Source: Pseudovirgaria hyperparasitica (Eukaryota > Ascomycota > Dothideomycetes > Acrospermales > Acrospermaceae). Taken from it: a stretch of DNA of 64,000 nucleotides. Where the stretch lies: contig NW_022985553.1 of assembly GCF_010093815.1 (NCBI RefSeq), positions 437,511 through 501,510 of the forward strand. The letters run 5' to 3'. The position numbers and the translations under genes were made by a program. The notes beneath the pieces were generated by a model. It was not told where the DNA came from. It saw only the letters and a list, made by a program, of their open reading frames with translations, and ran no database searches. Position 1 is the first letter of the stretch. Each line of letters begins with the position of its first letter. Positions 45,442 to 57,387 of the stretch are shown piece after piece.

Positions 45442-46301
45442 ATGAGAAGCTACGCATTCATTTCGCTTCTGGCTGCGGCGGCCGGTGCCACTATGCACGA
45501 GGCCATGCCCATGGAATCGCCTGCACCAATGGCTATGGTCGCTTCAGAAGTTGCTCCTCCTGCGGGCGCAATGACCCACACTGTAAGATACCCTTCCAAT
45601 AACATTAATGATGCCTACTAATGTCGCTCAAGGTTATTGTCGGTGGAGCAAAGCCCGCCGCTGAAGCTACCGGCGCACCTACGCCTCTTCTCTCTTACAA
45701 TCCGGAGTCCGTTAAGGCCAACGTCGGCGACGTGATCGACTTCCAATTCATGCCGAAGAACCACACTGTGACACAGTCGACCTTCGGAAAACCCTGTGTG
45801 AAGATGGAGGGCGGTGCAGACTCTGGCTTCATGCCCAATCCCGATGGAAAGGCCGGAGTCAGTTGGAAATTCACTGTGCCATCAACAGACCCAATCTGGA
45901 TGTACTGCAAGCAGAAGACGGGCAATCACTGTGGTGTTGGTATGGTTTTTGCTATCAACCCCAATGACAACACAGTCGACATGGCGAAGGCTGGTGGTGA
46001 CAAAACGTTCGCGGCATTCAAGATGGCTGCGATCGCACAGAACGGTACTGCGGCGATGACGGGTGGACTTCAAGCTACTCCTACGGACGCACCAGCTGCG
46101 CCTTCGACAGTAACTATCAGTGCAGCTGGTGGACAGCAGACTGCTGGTATCGCTGCCCAGCCGTCTGTCATACCGGGATCTGGCCAGGCTGCGGACGGCT
46201 CGAGCTGCTCTTGCTCTTGCTTATGCGGTGCAAACTCTTTCCCTCCCCAAGCAGCTGTAAATAATTTCGGTGGTTTCGCTGGTATGATGTCCAAGCCTTA
46301 G
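45442..46301 (+). CDS. secreted cupredoxin-like (extracellular serine-rich) protein (2 exons)
   Basis: The joined protein is 269 aa. Exons are 45442-45582 and 45633-46301; the 50-nt intron has a CTACTAAT branch and is phase 0. Residues 1-17 are a signal peptide (MRSYAFISLLAAAAGA). Residues about 60-165 form a plastocyanin-like domain: NPESVKANVGDVIDFQFMPKNHTVTQS has the first copper His, and WMYCKQKTGNHCGVGMVFAIN has the Cys, second His and Met positions of a type I copper site. A low-complexity Ala/Ser/Thr/Gln region follows, then a Cys-rich CSCSCLC and a weakly hydrophobic end, so a GPI anchor is possible but not clear. Such proteins occur at fungal cell walls; electron transfer is not proven. 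Confidence 0.88.
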
Positions 46302-46895
46302 TCCTATCACGGGTCTATGCTGCAGAGTGGTCTCAGAAAAGGGGAGGTGTTAGTGGATGAACTTGTAATAATCTCATTTGTGGTTTACATCCTTTGGGAG
46401 GTGCTCAAACACCCCCAACGGACAGCTGGTCTCAAACCTTAGGTTTTGGGGTCTCCATCGGCGTTGCAGGATACCATAATTTAGACATTGTGCATATTGC
46501 TTGTACACAATTGCAAGAAATAGAACACAGAACCTAGTACTATCATAAACCTAAGATGAGTGTGGCTTTAGCATATGAAAGTGTCTTTAGCTCGCTTTGT
46601 GTCGAAGGTCTCTTCGAGGACATTGCCTCATAAACTGTACATATACGTTTGTAGATCAGTCAGCTTCAAGTCAACGAAAAACAGCATAGTAGTAACTTGT
46701 GTATGGCTAGAACGGTATCAAAGATGTGCTGTAATCTTCGCATTTCTCTTATATGATCCTTGCGTGTATGGCTGCAGGACTCTTATAGGGTATAAGTATT
46801 GTCCTAGGTCGCTTAACTCCCAGAACCGTTGACTCGTGACACTCGAAAGCCTCTTATGCGCCGTTCCCGTGATACGCCAGTACTCCAGCGTCTGC
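46302..46895. other. gene-free interval between convergent genes
   Basis: About 590 bases between the cupredoxin stop and the stop of the leftward Ser-rich gene. No exon, repeat or RNA gene is seen. Confidence 0.35.
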
Positions 46896-48176
46896 TCAGG
46901 ATGTCTGTACCTTCGGGTCTCCCTTCGCAATTATGGTGTCCTCTTCTTGTTCCTCTTCGGTATCGCTGTCAGCGCGTTTCCAGTCTGAACTCCTTCGGCT
47001 GATGCGTAGGGGAAATGGGTCCCGCGGGCTGGCAAGAGGGCTGCTAGGTGTGATGCCGCCGATGCTACCAGTGATACTTTCCGAGCGACCATGACCGAGC
47101 TTGCCACTACGTACGCTCGCTCCATCAATCTGCTTGCTGGCATAATAGCTATTGCGTTCACTACTCAATGTAGGGGCTACAGCACCTGACGATGAGTAAA
47201 CGCTGGCTCGCTCCGCACTTGCAAATCCCGTCATTGTAGTAGGTCGGGGTCCTTGATTTGTCGACGTGGCTCCATCAACACGATCACTAAGAACACTCAA
47301 GGGAAGTGATTCGCGACTTCCTCCCCATACTGATGATGGCGCTAAAGCTCGAACAGAAGCATTGGTATCTAGTGAATTACGTCGGCGTCGCTTTGAGGAT
47401 GACGCGAGTGTGAGGATGGATGCGTTGTCAGTAAGTACACCGTTCGCAGTGGCAGCTTGGTATGTCTGCGGAACGTTGTGTGGTGCCAGATGCGGTGGTA
47501 TCGCCGAAGCCGGAGATACAGGGAACTGATGAGTGAATTGCACAGGATTCTGGCTTCCTTGTGGAGCGTTGGCAACATTTCCTCCATTTTGCGTTGTCAA
47601 AAGGCCTGACGCAGCCGTGGACTGAATTGTCGTGAGGGTTGTGGTAAGAGATCGCTCTGAATGGTTCGGGGAGGAGAAAGTGCTGTTCCCCCCTCCGGCT
47701 GAGCGACTAGTCTCAGCCTTTGATTGTCCTGTCTCCGAGTGAACAGTCTCTGGATTGGTTGTGACTGTTGGTGCTGCGGATTTATTGCTGATAGTAGGCG
47801 CACGTTGATCTCCTGTTCCTCCTTGTTCGTCTATAGAGCCAAAGCTCCCAGCTGAATGTCTAGCGGGACTGAAGGGGGAGGGATGGCCGTTGGCATCCTT
47901 ATTGTGAGCCTGAGGGTATCCTGATTCAGGGTATGGATTGTTCTTCAAGCGAGTAGCCTTCTTGGACTTCGAAGGTGAGCCTTTTTTGTTTGTATTATTG
48001 TTGGAATCTGACGATGAACCTTTGAGGTTCGCAAGGCGTTTGACCCATTGCGAAAACGGGCGCCGGCGATTATGCCACGCTGAATGAAAGATCATGTTAG
48101 CTATACCATCGTCAGAAACAATCAAAGAAATATACGTACTACTATTCTGTTTAGGCGCAGCCTCAACTTCCGCCAT
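46896..48176 (-). CDS. Ser/Thr-rich fungal hypothetical protein (2 exons)
   Basis: The joined protein is 406 aa. Exons are 48176-48140 and 48079-46896; the 60-nt intron (GTACGT donor, TTCAG acceptor) is a multiple of three, so retention would also stay open. Met at 48176 (MAEVEAAPKQN) is preferred over an upstream in-frame Met. The ordered start WHNRRRPFSQWVKRLANLKG is followed by a long disordered region rich in Ser, Thr, Asn and Gln, an RRRRNSLDTNASVRALAPSS block that looks conserved, and an acidic end (DSDTEEEQEED). Many Ser/Thr-Pro sites suggest phosphorylation. No membrane segment, no known domain. Confidence 0.7.
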   Translation of the reverse strand: MAEVEAAPKQNSSTYISLIVSDDGIANMIFHSAWHNRRRPFSQWVKRLANLKGSSSDSNNNTNKKGSPSKSKKATRLKNNPYPESGYPQAHNKDANGHPSPFSPARHSAGSFGSIDEQGGTGDQRAPTISNKSAAPTVTTNPETVHSETGQSKAETSRSAGGGNSTFSSPNHSERSLTTTLTTIQSTAASGLLTTQNGGNVANAPQGSQNPVQFTHQFPVSPASAIPPHLAPHNVPQTYQAATANGVLTDNASILTLASSSKRRRRNSLDTNASVRALAPSSVWGGSRESLPLSVLSDRVDGATSTNQGPRPTTMTGFASAERASVYSSSGAVAPTLSSERNSYYASKQIDGASVRSGKLGHGRSESITGSIGGITPSSPLASPRDPFPLRISRRSSDWKRADSDTEEEQEEDTIIAKGDPKVQTS

Positions 48177-48675
48177 GATCGACAATGATGAATATGAGAT
48201 GTCTCGCAAGAGCTTCGTAGGTCTCTCGAAAGAATGTACTTCTGTGGTAGTGAGAAAGCAGTTGAGGGCTTAAGCAGCAGCCTCCAAGGGATGGAGCTTG
48301 GCTCGATGACGAGGCGTTGCTGTCGGAGGTGATCCAAGGAGTTTTTCTACCTGTAGAACGAGTGCCAATGCTACGTGTATGATAATAGCTGACTGTGTAT
48401 GCGCAGAGGGCTGTCAGTGAGCGAGATTCGTGTTATGTATATGAGGGAAGTTGTGTATGGTAGGGTTGGGCAGCGGGCTGGCGCGACTGATCAGCCAATC
48501 GCAAGGTCACGTGTGTTCGCGCCAAAGTCCTCTGACTGAAATTGAAACTCCACAAGCCTTGTAAACACAGACATCTTGGATAATCCTTCTTCTCTCCACG
48601 CGCTCTTGGTCGGTCCATCAATGATTCGAGATACCCGTGTGCCCGATACGCACGCTCTCTCATACCGCCTCGTGG
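48177..48675. promoter_or_regulatory. divergent promoter region, Ser-rich / MLH3 genes
   Basis: About 500 bases between two divergent starts. It includes an ACGTGTGTTCGCGCC segment near 48509-48523; CGCG-containing sites of this kind often lie before DNA-replication and repair genes in fungi, but no factor is proven here. Confidence 0.4.
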
Positions 48676-51600
48676 ATGACATCGGCAAAGGTAGACACAA
48701 AGCATTCTTCACGACAGCAATTAGACCATAGCTCTCATGATCACAGATCCTCGACCATAAAACGTCTTCCGCATGATGTTATCAATACTATCAAATCCTC
48801 CACATACATCACTTCACTAGAGGACGTCGTAAAGGAGTTGATAAAAAACTCTTTGGATGGCAATGCATCCAGGATCGAGATAGCTGTAGATCTTAGTAAG
48901 GGCTCTTGTGTAGTAGAGGACGATGGTGATGGAATTGAGCCCAAAGACTTTGTAGAGGGCGGTGGGCTTGGCCAGATATATCGTGAGTACTGCACGGTGT
49001 GGCTTTGCTCATACACCGCTGATAGACTAGATACTTCCCGTCATGGTTCAGGCGACCAGAGTCATGGCCGTCATGGCGTTTTTCTGACGTCTCTCAGTGC
49101 GTTGTCTTTGCTCACAATCACTTCTCGCCACCATCTGCATCGATCAAGCAACACGATAGTCTTACAGCAGTCCAAGACAGTTGCACGATTACTTCCAGCG
49201 CCTCCGCGCCACGAGCTCTCTTTCGGTGCCCATGGAACTCGTGTAACTGTATCTAATCTGTTTGGTTCTATGCCCGTACGAGTCAAACAACGTGCGGCCA
49301 ATACGAACCACACCAAATGCTTCGATACTTTGAAGAGAGATATCGTCGGTCTCCTTTTGGCTTGGAGGTCAAGTGTCCGTGTTCGTCTTCAGAGTGCTGA
49401 CGGCTCTTTTCAAGTAATCTTGAGTCAGGTTCTGGCTGTGGCACCTAGTAGATTTGATACGCCAGTTGAAAGACTGACTTCCGTTCAGAACTTGAAAGCG
49501 GCCCCATTGCTATTGGCACAGGCTGGCTATATCAAACACCGTGACTTAAGTTCTTGGGTTCCAGTATCAGCGACCACGCCGTGTATCACGATTAGAGGAG
49601 TGATATCTGTGGAGCCAGCACCAACAAAAGTCACGCAATTTATCTGCTTAGGTATCAGACCTGTTCCGCGAGAATCTCACAATGAGCTCTTTGATTGCAT
49701 CGACCGAGCCTTCAATAATTCTTACTTTAGTGTGGATGCTAATGTCAGCGATGATGATGCCAGATATCCGTCGTGCAGACCTGGACGTCCGCCACCGATC
49801 CAAAAGAGGAGCTCGCGAAAGGCCGTAGATCGATGGCCGATGCTTGTGATCTTCATCGATATGAAGTCTACCTTCGAATATTCTGTGCTTGATGTGGCGT
49901 CTCCCGAAAGCCAAAGCTCGCTACACAAAGTCGTCGGCGTCTTAGACAGCATGTTGTTCCAGTGGCTGTCGGCTCATCATTTCAAGCCACAACAACGAAA
50001 GATGAAGTCTGAGAACTTGGAAATACTCAAGAGCTCATCTATGCCCCTATCGGCCTCTGTATCAAAGTTGAGCACTGCATCGGCGAATGTGCGGAGTCCA
50101 TCCGGCGGCACTTCTCAAACGGATGATCACATTGTCAATCACAGTGCCAACAGATCCCGGCATAATTTCAGTGATTGGAGCAGGATCAAGAGTGGCAACA
50201 GCCGATTCCTGGAGAACATCTGGAATAAAGGACCAGTGTGCGCGGACTCGACGGGCAGTTCCAAAGAGACAGGGCAGTCTTCCCCTTTCACCTTCCATAT
50301 CAACCTTCCGAAATCTACGAACACGAACAGGTCGTCAGCCGACACCAAGAAAGCATCCATTCCATGTGTGACCCAATGCGCTGACGCAGACGTAATTCGT
50401 ATGGATTCCGATGAGTCTAGGTCTAAAGACGACACAATCAGCTGGTTGGATCCTAGCTCGAAGGTAACAACGCTAATCAACGCGAGGACTGGTTGTATCT
50501 TGACAGATAAACCCTCGAGGAAGGCTACAATTTCAGCAGGCTCATCGCAGATTGCTCGCTTCTCGAGAGTTCCTTTACGCAATGAACAGAAGCATAAGCA
50601 AGCTGCCGACGACAAACGAACGCCTTGGCTTGATGATTTCCTTACCAAGTGGAAGAATCCTGTGTTAGAGACCACGGAGAAAAGAATCCCTTCCGTGTTC
50701 CACGAGAGTATGGGAAGCGAAGACACCCACAGAGGGCAGAAAGCGCTCGATGCTGCATTTGCTTATTGTCGAGAGCATCCGATGAAAAACATGGGTGCTA
50801 TATCTCGGGGCGCCCTGGCCACTGCGAAAGTCATTGCCCAGGTCGACAGGAAGTTCATACTCGTCGACCTGGGAACATCATCCGAACAGGACAGCCATGA
50901 ACCATCCAAGAAGCGACAGCTAGTCCTCGTTGATCAACATGCTGCAGATGAGAGGTGTCGGGTCGAAGAGCTATTAGCAGAGTTCTGCGCCTATTGTAGT
51001 GCACAAATCGGCACACTATCACCACCACCACCACTAATACGACTACCAAAGCCTATCCATTTCGAAGTATCGTCCAAGGATGCCACCGCTTTGGAAGCGG
51101 CCATACCCTTCTGGACCGGATGGGGCATCATCTACGATCTCGAGACCAGCACTCCAGATCGATGCGTCCGAAAGATGACCGTCAAATCACTCCCGCCCAC
51201 CGTCGCCGAACGCTGCAAACTAGACCCCAAGCTCCTCCTCTCAATTCTCCGCGCCGAAGCCTGGAAACTCGGCACCGCGAAAGCGAAAAGGGCGCGCGCC
51301 ATGCCGGCGCCGACAACGAATACAACCACGACCACGACAACAACCGACACGAAACACCCGTGGCTCCGGCTCCTAGCCTCCATACCCGACGGTCTCCGCG
51401 AGATGATCAACTCGAGAGCATGCAGGAGTGCCGTCATGTTCAACGACAAGCTCGACGTCTGGCAATGCGAGGCGCTGGTTCGGCGTCTGGCCTGCTGTGC
51501 GCTCCCTTTCCAGTGCGCGCATGGGAGACCGTCGATGGTCCCGCTCGTCGACTTGGATTGTTGTGCCTCCTCTGTTGTCGGCAACGGTATTCCCTGCGCC

Positions 51601-51735
51601 GACGTCGTTGGGGGTGTAAGTGTCTCCGGAGATGTGGTGCCTTTCAAGGCGGCTTTCGGGGCGTGGCAGTCTCGTCAAACCAAGGTCTCCTCGCGTGGAC
51701 ATTCGAGGGGCACGGGCGGGGGAGTTGAAGATTGA
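48676..51735 (+). CDS. MLH3: DNA mismatch repair protein Mlh3 (MutL family, 2 exons)
   Basis: The joined protein is 1003 aa from Met 48676 (an in-frame Met at 48637 would add 13). A 48-nt intron, 48983-49030 (donor GTGAGT, acceptor GACTAG), is a multiple of three; removing it gives GGGLGQIYHTSRHG as in other Mlh3 proteins. The N-terminal GHKL ATPase has VVKELIKNSLDGNAS, EDDGDGIEP and the HGVFLTSLSALSLLTITSR segment. The C-terminal domain has the intact endonuclease motif DQHAADERCRVEEL (DQHA-x2-E-x4-E), then ACRSAVMFND and CAHGRPSMVPL, which with the DQHA motif build the metal site. With Mlh1 it resolves meiotic double Holliday junctions and acts in mismatch repair. The linker is long and disordered. 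Confidence 0.93.
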   Translation: MTSAKVDTKHSSRQQLDHSSHDHRSSTIKRLPHDVINTIKSSTYITSLEDVVKELIKNSLDGNASRIEIAVDLSKGSCVVEDDGDGIEPKDFVEGGGLGQIYREYCTVWLCSYTADRLDTSRHGSGDQSHGRHGVFLTSLSALSLLTITSRHHLHRSSNTIVLQQSKTVARLLPAPPRHELSFGAHGTRVTVSNLFGSMPVRVKQRAANTNHTKCFDTLKRDIVGLLLAWRSSVRVRLQSADGSFQVILSQVLAVAPSRFDTPVERLTSVQNLKAAPLLLAQAGYIKHRDLSSWVPVSATTPCITIRGVISVEPAPTKVTQFICLGIRPVPRESHNELFDCIDRAFNNSYFSVDANVSDDDARYPSCRPGRPPPIQKRSSRKAVDRWPMLVIFIDMKSTFEYSVLDVASPESQSSLHKVVGVLDSMLFQWLSAHHFKPQQRKMKSENLEILKSSSMPLSASVSKLSTASANVRSPSGGTSQTDDHIVNHSANRSRHNFSDWSRIKSGNSRFLENIWNKGPVCADSTGSSKETGQSSPFTFHINLPKSTNTNRSSADTKKASIPCVTQCADADVIRMDSDESRSKDDTISWLDPSSKVTTLINARTGCILTDKPSRKATISAGSSQIARFSRVPLRNEQKHKQAADDKRTPWLDDFLTKWKNPVLETTEKRIPSVFHESMGSEDTHRGQKALDAAFAYCREHPMKNMGAISRGALATAKVIAQVDRKFILVDLGTSSEQDSHEPSKKRQLVLVDQHAADERCRVEELLAEFCAYCSAQIGTLSPPPPLIRLPKPIHFEVSSKDATALEAAIPFWTGWGIIYDLETSTPDRCVRKMTVKSLPPTVAERCKLDPKLLLSILRAEAWKLGTAKAKRARAMPAPTTNTTTTTTTTDTKHPWLRLLASIPDGLREMINSRACRSAVMFNDKLDVWQCEALVRRLACCALPFQCAHGRPSMVPLVDLDCCASSVVGNGIPCADVVGGVSVSGDVVPFKAAFGAWQSRQTKVSSRGHSRGTGGGVED

Positions 51736-52858
51736 GTCATGATATTCGGCAGTTTGGACTGAATAGGCCAATTATATATACATATACATGTACAACAACT
51801 AATGCATGTATAACAAGCGCCATATCTGCACAGAGTGTCTTTGATTCAATCAATTGGGAGTTAATCATCAAGAGAACCTTACTCTGGGAGTCTATCTATG
51901 TGAATAGCACTTTAGAACCATTACTATCTAGGTCTAATTACTAGTGTATAAAAAAGAGTGTAGACTTATATATAGCTCTACACTTAGAAAGTAATAGTTA
52001 GATATAATCCCTCTTATACTTATCGGGTAAGAATATTCATTCCAGGAATAAGTAGTATAAGCCAATATAGAGTATATAGAGTGCTTCTTCTTTATCATAC
52101 CGCCTAATATCTTTATATCTCGTCTTCTTCTGACTCATCTGCGGGCATCTCATCTGCGGGCAGCTCAATATTGCCCGGCGCATGCCTGTTCACCGGACTC
52201 CAAGAGACCCCTGGGTAAATGGCTTGGGTCGTTGGCAAAGGCACCAAGCGATCTTCATCATCAAGGCGTATTCTAAAGTCTCCTAGAAGTGCAAGCATGC
52301 CAAGGTACGCTACATTACTCGTGAATACTCAATCCAAATTATAGGAATAAGTGTATAACACTAACCAAAGCTTTCTGCCTTTGCGAGATTATAATACCTC
52401 GACGTGGTGTCAGTACACTGACGATAGTCGCGAGGAGGGATTGACCCAGTCACTTATACATTTATTAGTATTAGGAATCTCTAATCAGATATATTGGACG
52501 TACATAGTGGCTGATCCGTCTGTAAAAGCTGAGCGAGTATGCTCATGCTTAAAATTGTACGTGGTCCCGGGCCCGCAGCAACCCAAAGTGCAAAGGCACT
52601 AAGAGGTAAACTATCTTCGACCTTCTTTGGTGTACTAGATGGGTCGCAGATAGTTATAGTGCTGTATAAATTATTATGATCGACATATGTAACAGCGCGC
52701 AATCCGTTAGGAGTCGTCCCGCGAGTACGGATACACGCCGGCCTTTTTTCCCGAATGAAGTAGTTGTTGTCGGAAGGCACTTTGAGTGAGGGACACTGTT
52801 TCCCAAACGGGACTAGTGTCTAAACGGTTAAATAGCTTCGACTCTGTCCCTAGAACTT
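51736..52858. other. transition zone with possible gene relics
   Basis: About 1.1 kb in which base composition falls toward the AT-rich block. Two minus-strand frames, 52113-52298 (ending PADESEEDEI) and 52481-52780 (TVTYVDHNN-like and ITICDPSS segments), read like exons of a decayed gene. The second recalls the IALCDLY region of the orphan at 29253-30359 only faintly. I assign no function. Confidence 0.3.
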
Positions 52859-53249
52859 AGCTATATATATAATTATAGAATATATTTAATAACCTTAATT
52901 ATATCTACTTTCTACTTATAATAGATTATAAGCCCGGCGCTTTACTATAAAAGCCTTAAAACACCTCTTTAATAATAAAAACTATTATATTTTAATAAAA
53001 GTAAGTCCCTTCTCTAAAACTTAGTTATCTTATTAATCCTATTAAAGTTTTACTTTAATTCTACTACCTTATTAACTCTCGGCCTCTATATTATTCTCTA
53101 TACTATCCTTCTACCTCTTTTACCTTTACTACCTTTCTTATAAATATATAATAAATAGAAAGAGTTAGAATAAGAAACTATTAGTTCTATATAAAGAAAA
53201 GAGAAGGAACTTAAGGAACTTGTTAATAATAAATATATCTATTAACTTT

Positions 53250-53998
53250 AAACTTAACCTATCCTCTCTATCTAAGCTATCTTTAAGAGAAGAAAATTTC
53301 CCTAAGTAGAGATTAGCTTAGATAATTATATTTAAATATATATAATTATAGATAATAGTCTCTAGTAGAGTTATTAGACCCTTTAGTACTAGAGTTATAG
53401 ATTTATATATAGATATAATAGATTAGAATATAAAGGATAATAAGGTAATAATTATATTACTCTTATTAATATATTAAGATCTTATTATAGGTCTTACTTT
53501 CTATAATATAGTAGTAGCTATATAGAGTTATCTATTATTACGTTTCGACCGTAATATAGATAATTCTTTAATATATCTATTTAGATTACTCGCTAACCTC
53601 TACTATAAAGATAGAGAAGATATCTATAAATATATTAATAATTTCTATTATATCTAGATGCGAATAGTAAAAAGATACGCTACTTTATCTTATATAGTTA
53701 TAAAAGTAATACGCCTAATCTTTAAGTCTAAAGAGGTTAAGGGCTTATTCTTCCTTATCTTATTACCTAATACTATAGACTATATTATTAATAATTTATT
53801 AACTTAAGATATATTATAATTTTAAGATATCGAGCTAAAGATACTTAATCTAGCTAAGAAATATAGTATTAAATCTAATACTACTAGCTATAAGGTAAGC
53901 TATAAGGGTAAGTCCGGTTAGTCTTCTAAGTTAAAGAAGTCTAACTCCGCCTCTATCTCTATCTCTACCTCTAATACTAAATATATATAGTATAAGAA
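53250..53998 (+). mobile_element. Ty1/copia-type Gag relic, interrupted
   Basis: A broken, strongly RIP-mutated stretch whose surviving pattern resembles the Gag of Ty1/copia elements, ending in a Lys/Ser-rich part and what looks like the beginning of a zinc knuckle. It stops at 53998, where the LTR of the chromovirus-like element begins, so it appears to have been the insertion target. No LTR of its own was found. It is older than the element inserted in it. Many breaks. Confidence 0.4.
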
Positions 53999-54238
53999 TG
54001 TTAGGGCTAACACTAGGATAGACTTAACTAGACTACTATAGTCTAGTACGGTCCGTGATAGGTGGACCTAGGTTAAGCTAGCTAGAATAAGCGAGACTAC
54101 TATATAAGTAGGCTATATATACTTAATTCCTACTCTTTAGAAATTAACCTTATTAGGAGAGTAGACTACCCTTTTAAATATATTCCCGAATCCTCCTATA
54201 ATCTATTAGACTACTATCCTACGTCTATAATTCTTATA
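53999..54238 (+). repeat. 5' LTR of chromovirus-like element
   Basis: 240 bp beginning TGTTAGGGCT and ending CTTATA (CTTACA in the partner). It is the same length as, and colinear with, the copy at 62356-62595; most differences I saw are transitions. Confidence 0.85.
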
Positions 54239-57200
54239 TTTTAATTTCTCTTTATATAGCACGATAGTAGTTTATAGAAATAGCTCTAACTACTCGTTAT
54301 AATACTCGTGGTACCGCCTCTTATAGTAGACCTTCTCCTAACCTAAACGAGGAGAATAGTCTATCTATAACTACCCCTACTAATAACTATATCTTATAGA
54401 CTATCGTACTAATAACTTACACGATATTCTATATAACTATAGAAGATATTATAGAATATAAGGATAGAGTCTATTATACTCTATCTCGGTCTAGTTTAAA
54501 CTATACTAGACCTAATCTTAATACGAGGCTAGACCTTATTAATATTAATAAGTTAATCCGTTAGAATCGCCTAACATTAACTATACCTTATAATAATATA
54601 TATACTAGACTATACGAAGAGAGGTAACGATAGATTTAACTCGAGTAATAACTATATAAACTTAATAAAGCTTAAGAACGTACTACGAGACTTAAAGCTA
54701 TATTACACGCTTTAGTTCTAGTAATAACTAATCTATATTTATATAGACCTATACTAACTAAAACGATCTATTCTAGTCTACTACTATCCTAATTACCCCG
54801 ACCTAAGAAACTACCTTACTTTAATAGTAAAAGTAGAAAGAGTTTCTACGTATAGGCTTACTAATATAGCCGATTCTTCTATCTATTTATAAATAATAGT
54901 AATAAAATTAGATTCGCCTAGAACTACCTTAATCTAACGCCTTTAGAACGTTAGATAGTATACTAAATTAAATATCCTAAGGATATCTATAACTAGGACA
55001 CGTTCACTAAATTTCTCCTCTAATATTTTAGCGATAGGGCTAAATAACGCGACTAGACCTAGGGCTATATCTTTAAGACTCGATAATAAGATAATTAATT
55101 ACTATTATAACTCCTTAAATATCTTCGGCCCCTCTAGAGAGAAGCTAAAGAAGATTATATAATTTAATAGTATGATAACTTTAAACGGTCCCTCGCCCTA
55201 AATATAAAGGACCGTCTTAACCTTATAATAATAATCTCTATAGATCTCTAAGCTCTTATAAACCTTACGGAGCGATACTAGTATATAATAAATAATTAAC
55301 GCCGTGCTAGTATACGACTATCTCTAATAATCTAATCTAACGTAAAATCGTCTAACTAAAACCGATTTAGTAATAGATCTTACGGGACGTTACGAGGCTA
55401 TTACTATACCTTAAATTTAAAACCACGCGGATTATATTATAGATCTCCCTACTAATTAATATATTAAGATATAAGGACTAACTCGTATAAATGACCTAAA
55501 GTTACTTACTATACCTATAGTAGAATAGACTATATAGTATCTAAGTACCGTTTAGGGAAGCTACTAAGTACTAATATAACTAACTAACTAGTTATATACT
55601 ATAAGTACTAGTAGCTAGAATATATCGCGCCTAACTATCTAATATAGAATATAAAAAACTAATAGCCTACGAGAAACCCTCGCGACTTATAGATATAACT
55701 ATAATAGAGGGGTAATCTACTAAATAGTATATTAAACTATAGGCTAGACCTATCGAGGTCCCTCATAGATAATATTAGACTATAATACTTAATAGTAGAT
55801 TAGCTACTAACGTTATGTTAATCTAATAAGCACGAGAACTTAACGCTAATATCTAAGCTCTAATAAGTACTATATTCTATAGTATTAACGGTCCTATTAA
55901 GTTATACGGTACCTATACTATTAAATATAGTATCTAGGATAGCGGAGGGAAATAGAAACTCTACTACTTAACCTTTATCGTAGTAGATAGTCCCTTTAAT
56001 ATAATCCTAGGTATACTATAGCTTAAGAAATATAACCTAAAACTAGACTTCCTTAAGAAGATAGCTAGCTAGTATATAAATCTATCTTAATAGGAACTAG
56101 TATAGCTTATTAACGACGAATAATTCTAGAAAGATTACGAGAAGGTAATCTCTACTATCTATATACTCTTACTTACGTAAAATAGCGAGCTTAGTATTAA
56201 AGTAGACGAAAACCTACTATATTAGTATAAAATATACTAATATATTACGTTAGCGATTAATTCCTCTAAACTACCTTAATACTAATCTACCGACCTTACT
56301 ATTAATCTTAAAGACGGCTAGTAACCTCTATATAGACCTATCTACCCTCTTTTAGAACCTAAGTTATAAGCCCTTTAAGAATATATTAAAAAGAATCTTA
56401 CGCGAGGATAGATTAGGCCTAGTATATCTCTAGCCGGAGCTCTAATTCTCTTTATAAAGAAGAAGGATAGGAGCCTCTATCTATATATTAACTACTATAG
56501 CCTAAATAATATTACGCGAAAGAATCGTTATCTACTACCTCTTATCTCCGAGTCTATTAATAGACTAGAACGTATAAAGATCTTTACTAAGCTTAATCTA
56601 TATAACGCCTACTATCGCCTTCGTATTAAGGAAGGTAATAAATAGAAAACGGCTTTTAGGACCTATTATAGATACTTTAAGTATACTATAGTCCCTTTTA
56701 GACTAACTAACGTGCTAGACACCTTCTAAGCGTATATTAATAACGCGCTAGTAGGCCTACTCGATACGATATATATCGTGTATCTAGATAATATTCTTAT
56801 CTTCTTAGATAACGAGGAGAAGTATATCTAGCACGTACGTATAGTTCTAGATAGGCTAGAAAAGTATAAGCTATATATTAAGCTATCTAAATACGAGTTC
56901 TATTAGGACTATATTAACTTTCTTAGCTTTATTATTACTAATTAAGGTATAACTATAGAGAGAGATAGAGTTACTACTATTATAGACTAGCCTAAACTAA
57001 AATCCATTCGAGATATACGTGTCTTTATTAGCTTCGCTAACTACTACTAAAAATTTATTAAATACTTCTCCCGTTTAGCCGCACTACTTAATATATATAC
57101 TACTACTACCGACTTATCTATTACGGTCCGTAGTAGATAGAAATAGTATAATATTAAATTATAATCTATTAAATTAACTAAGGTTAAAAGAATATCCTTT

Positions 57201-57387
57201 AAGAAGATTAAAGAAGTATTTATAACCGCTCTATTACTAGTGTACTTCGATCTAACTAAACCTATTCACGTTAAAACTAATATATTAGAATTTATAATCT
57301 CGGGTATACTCTCCTAGCCTAGACTAATAGAGTCTAAAAAGGTCTAATAGTATCTAGTTACGTTCTTCTTACGTAAGATAGCCGACG

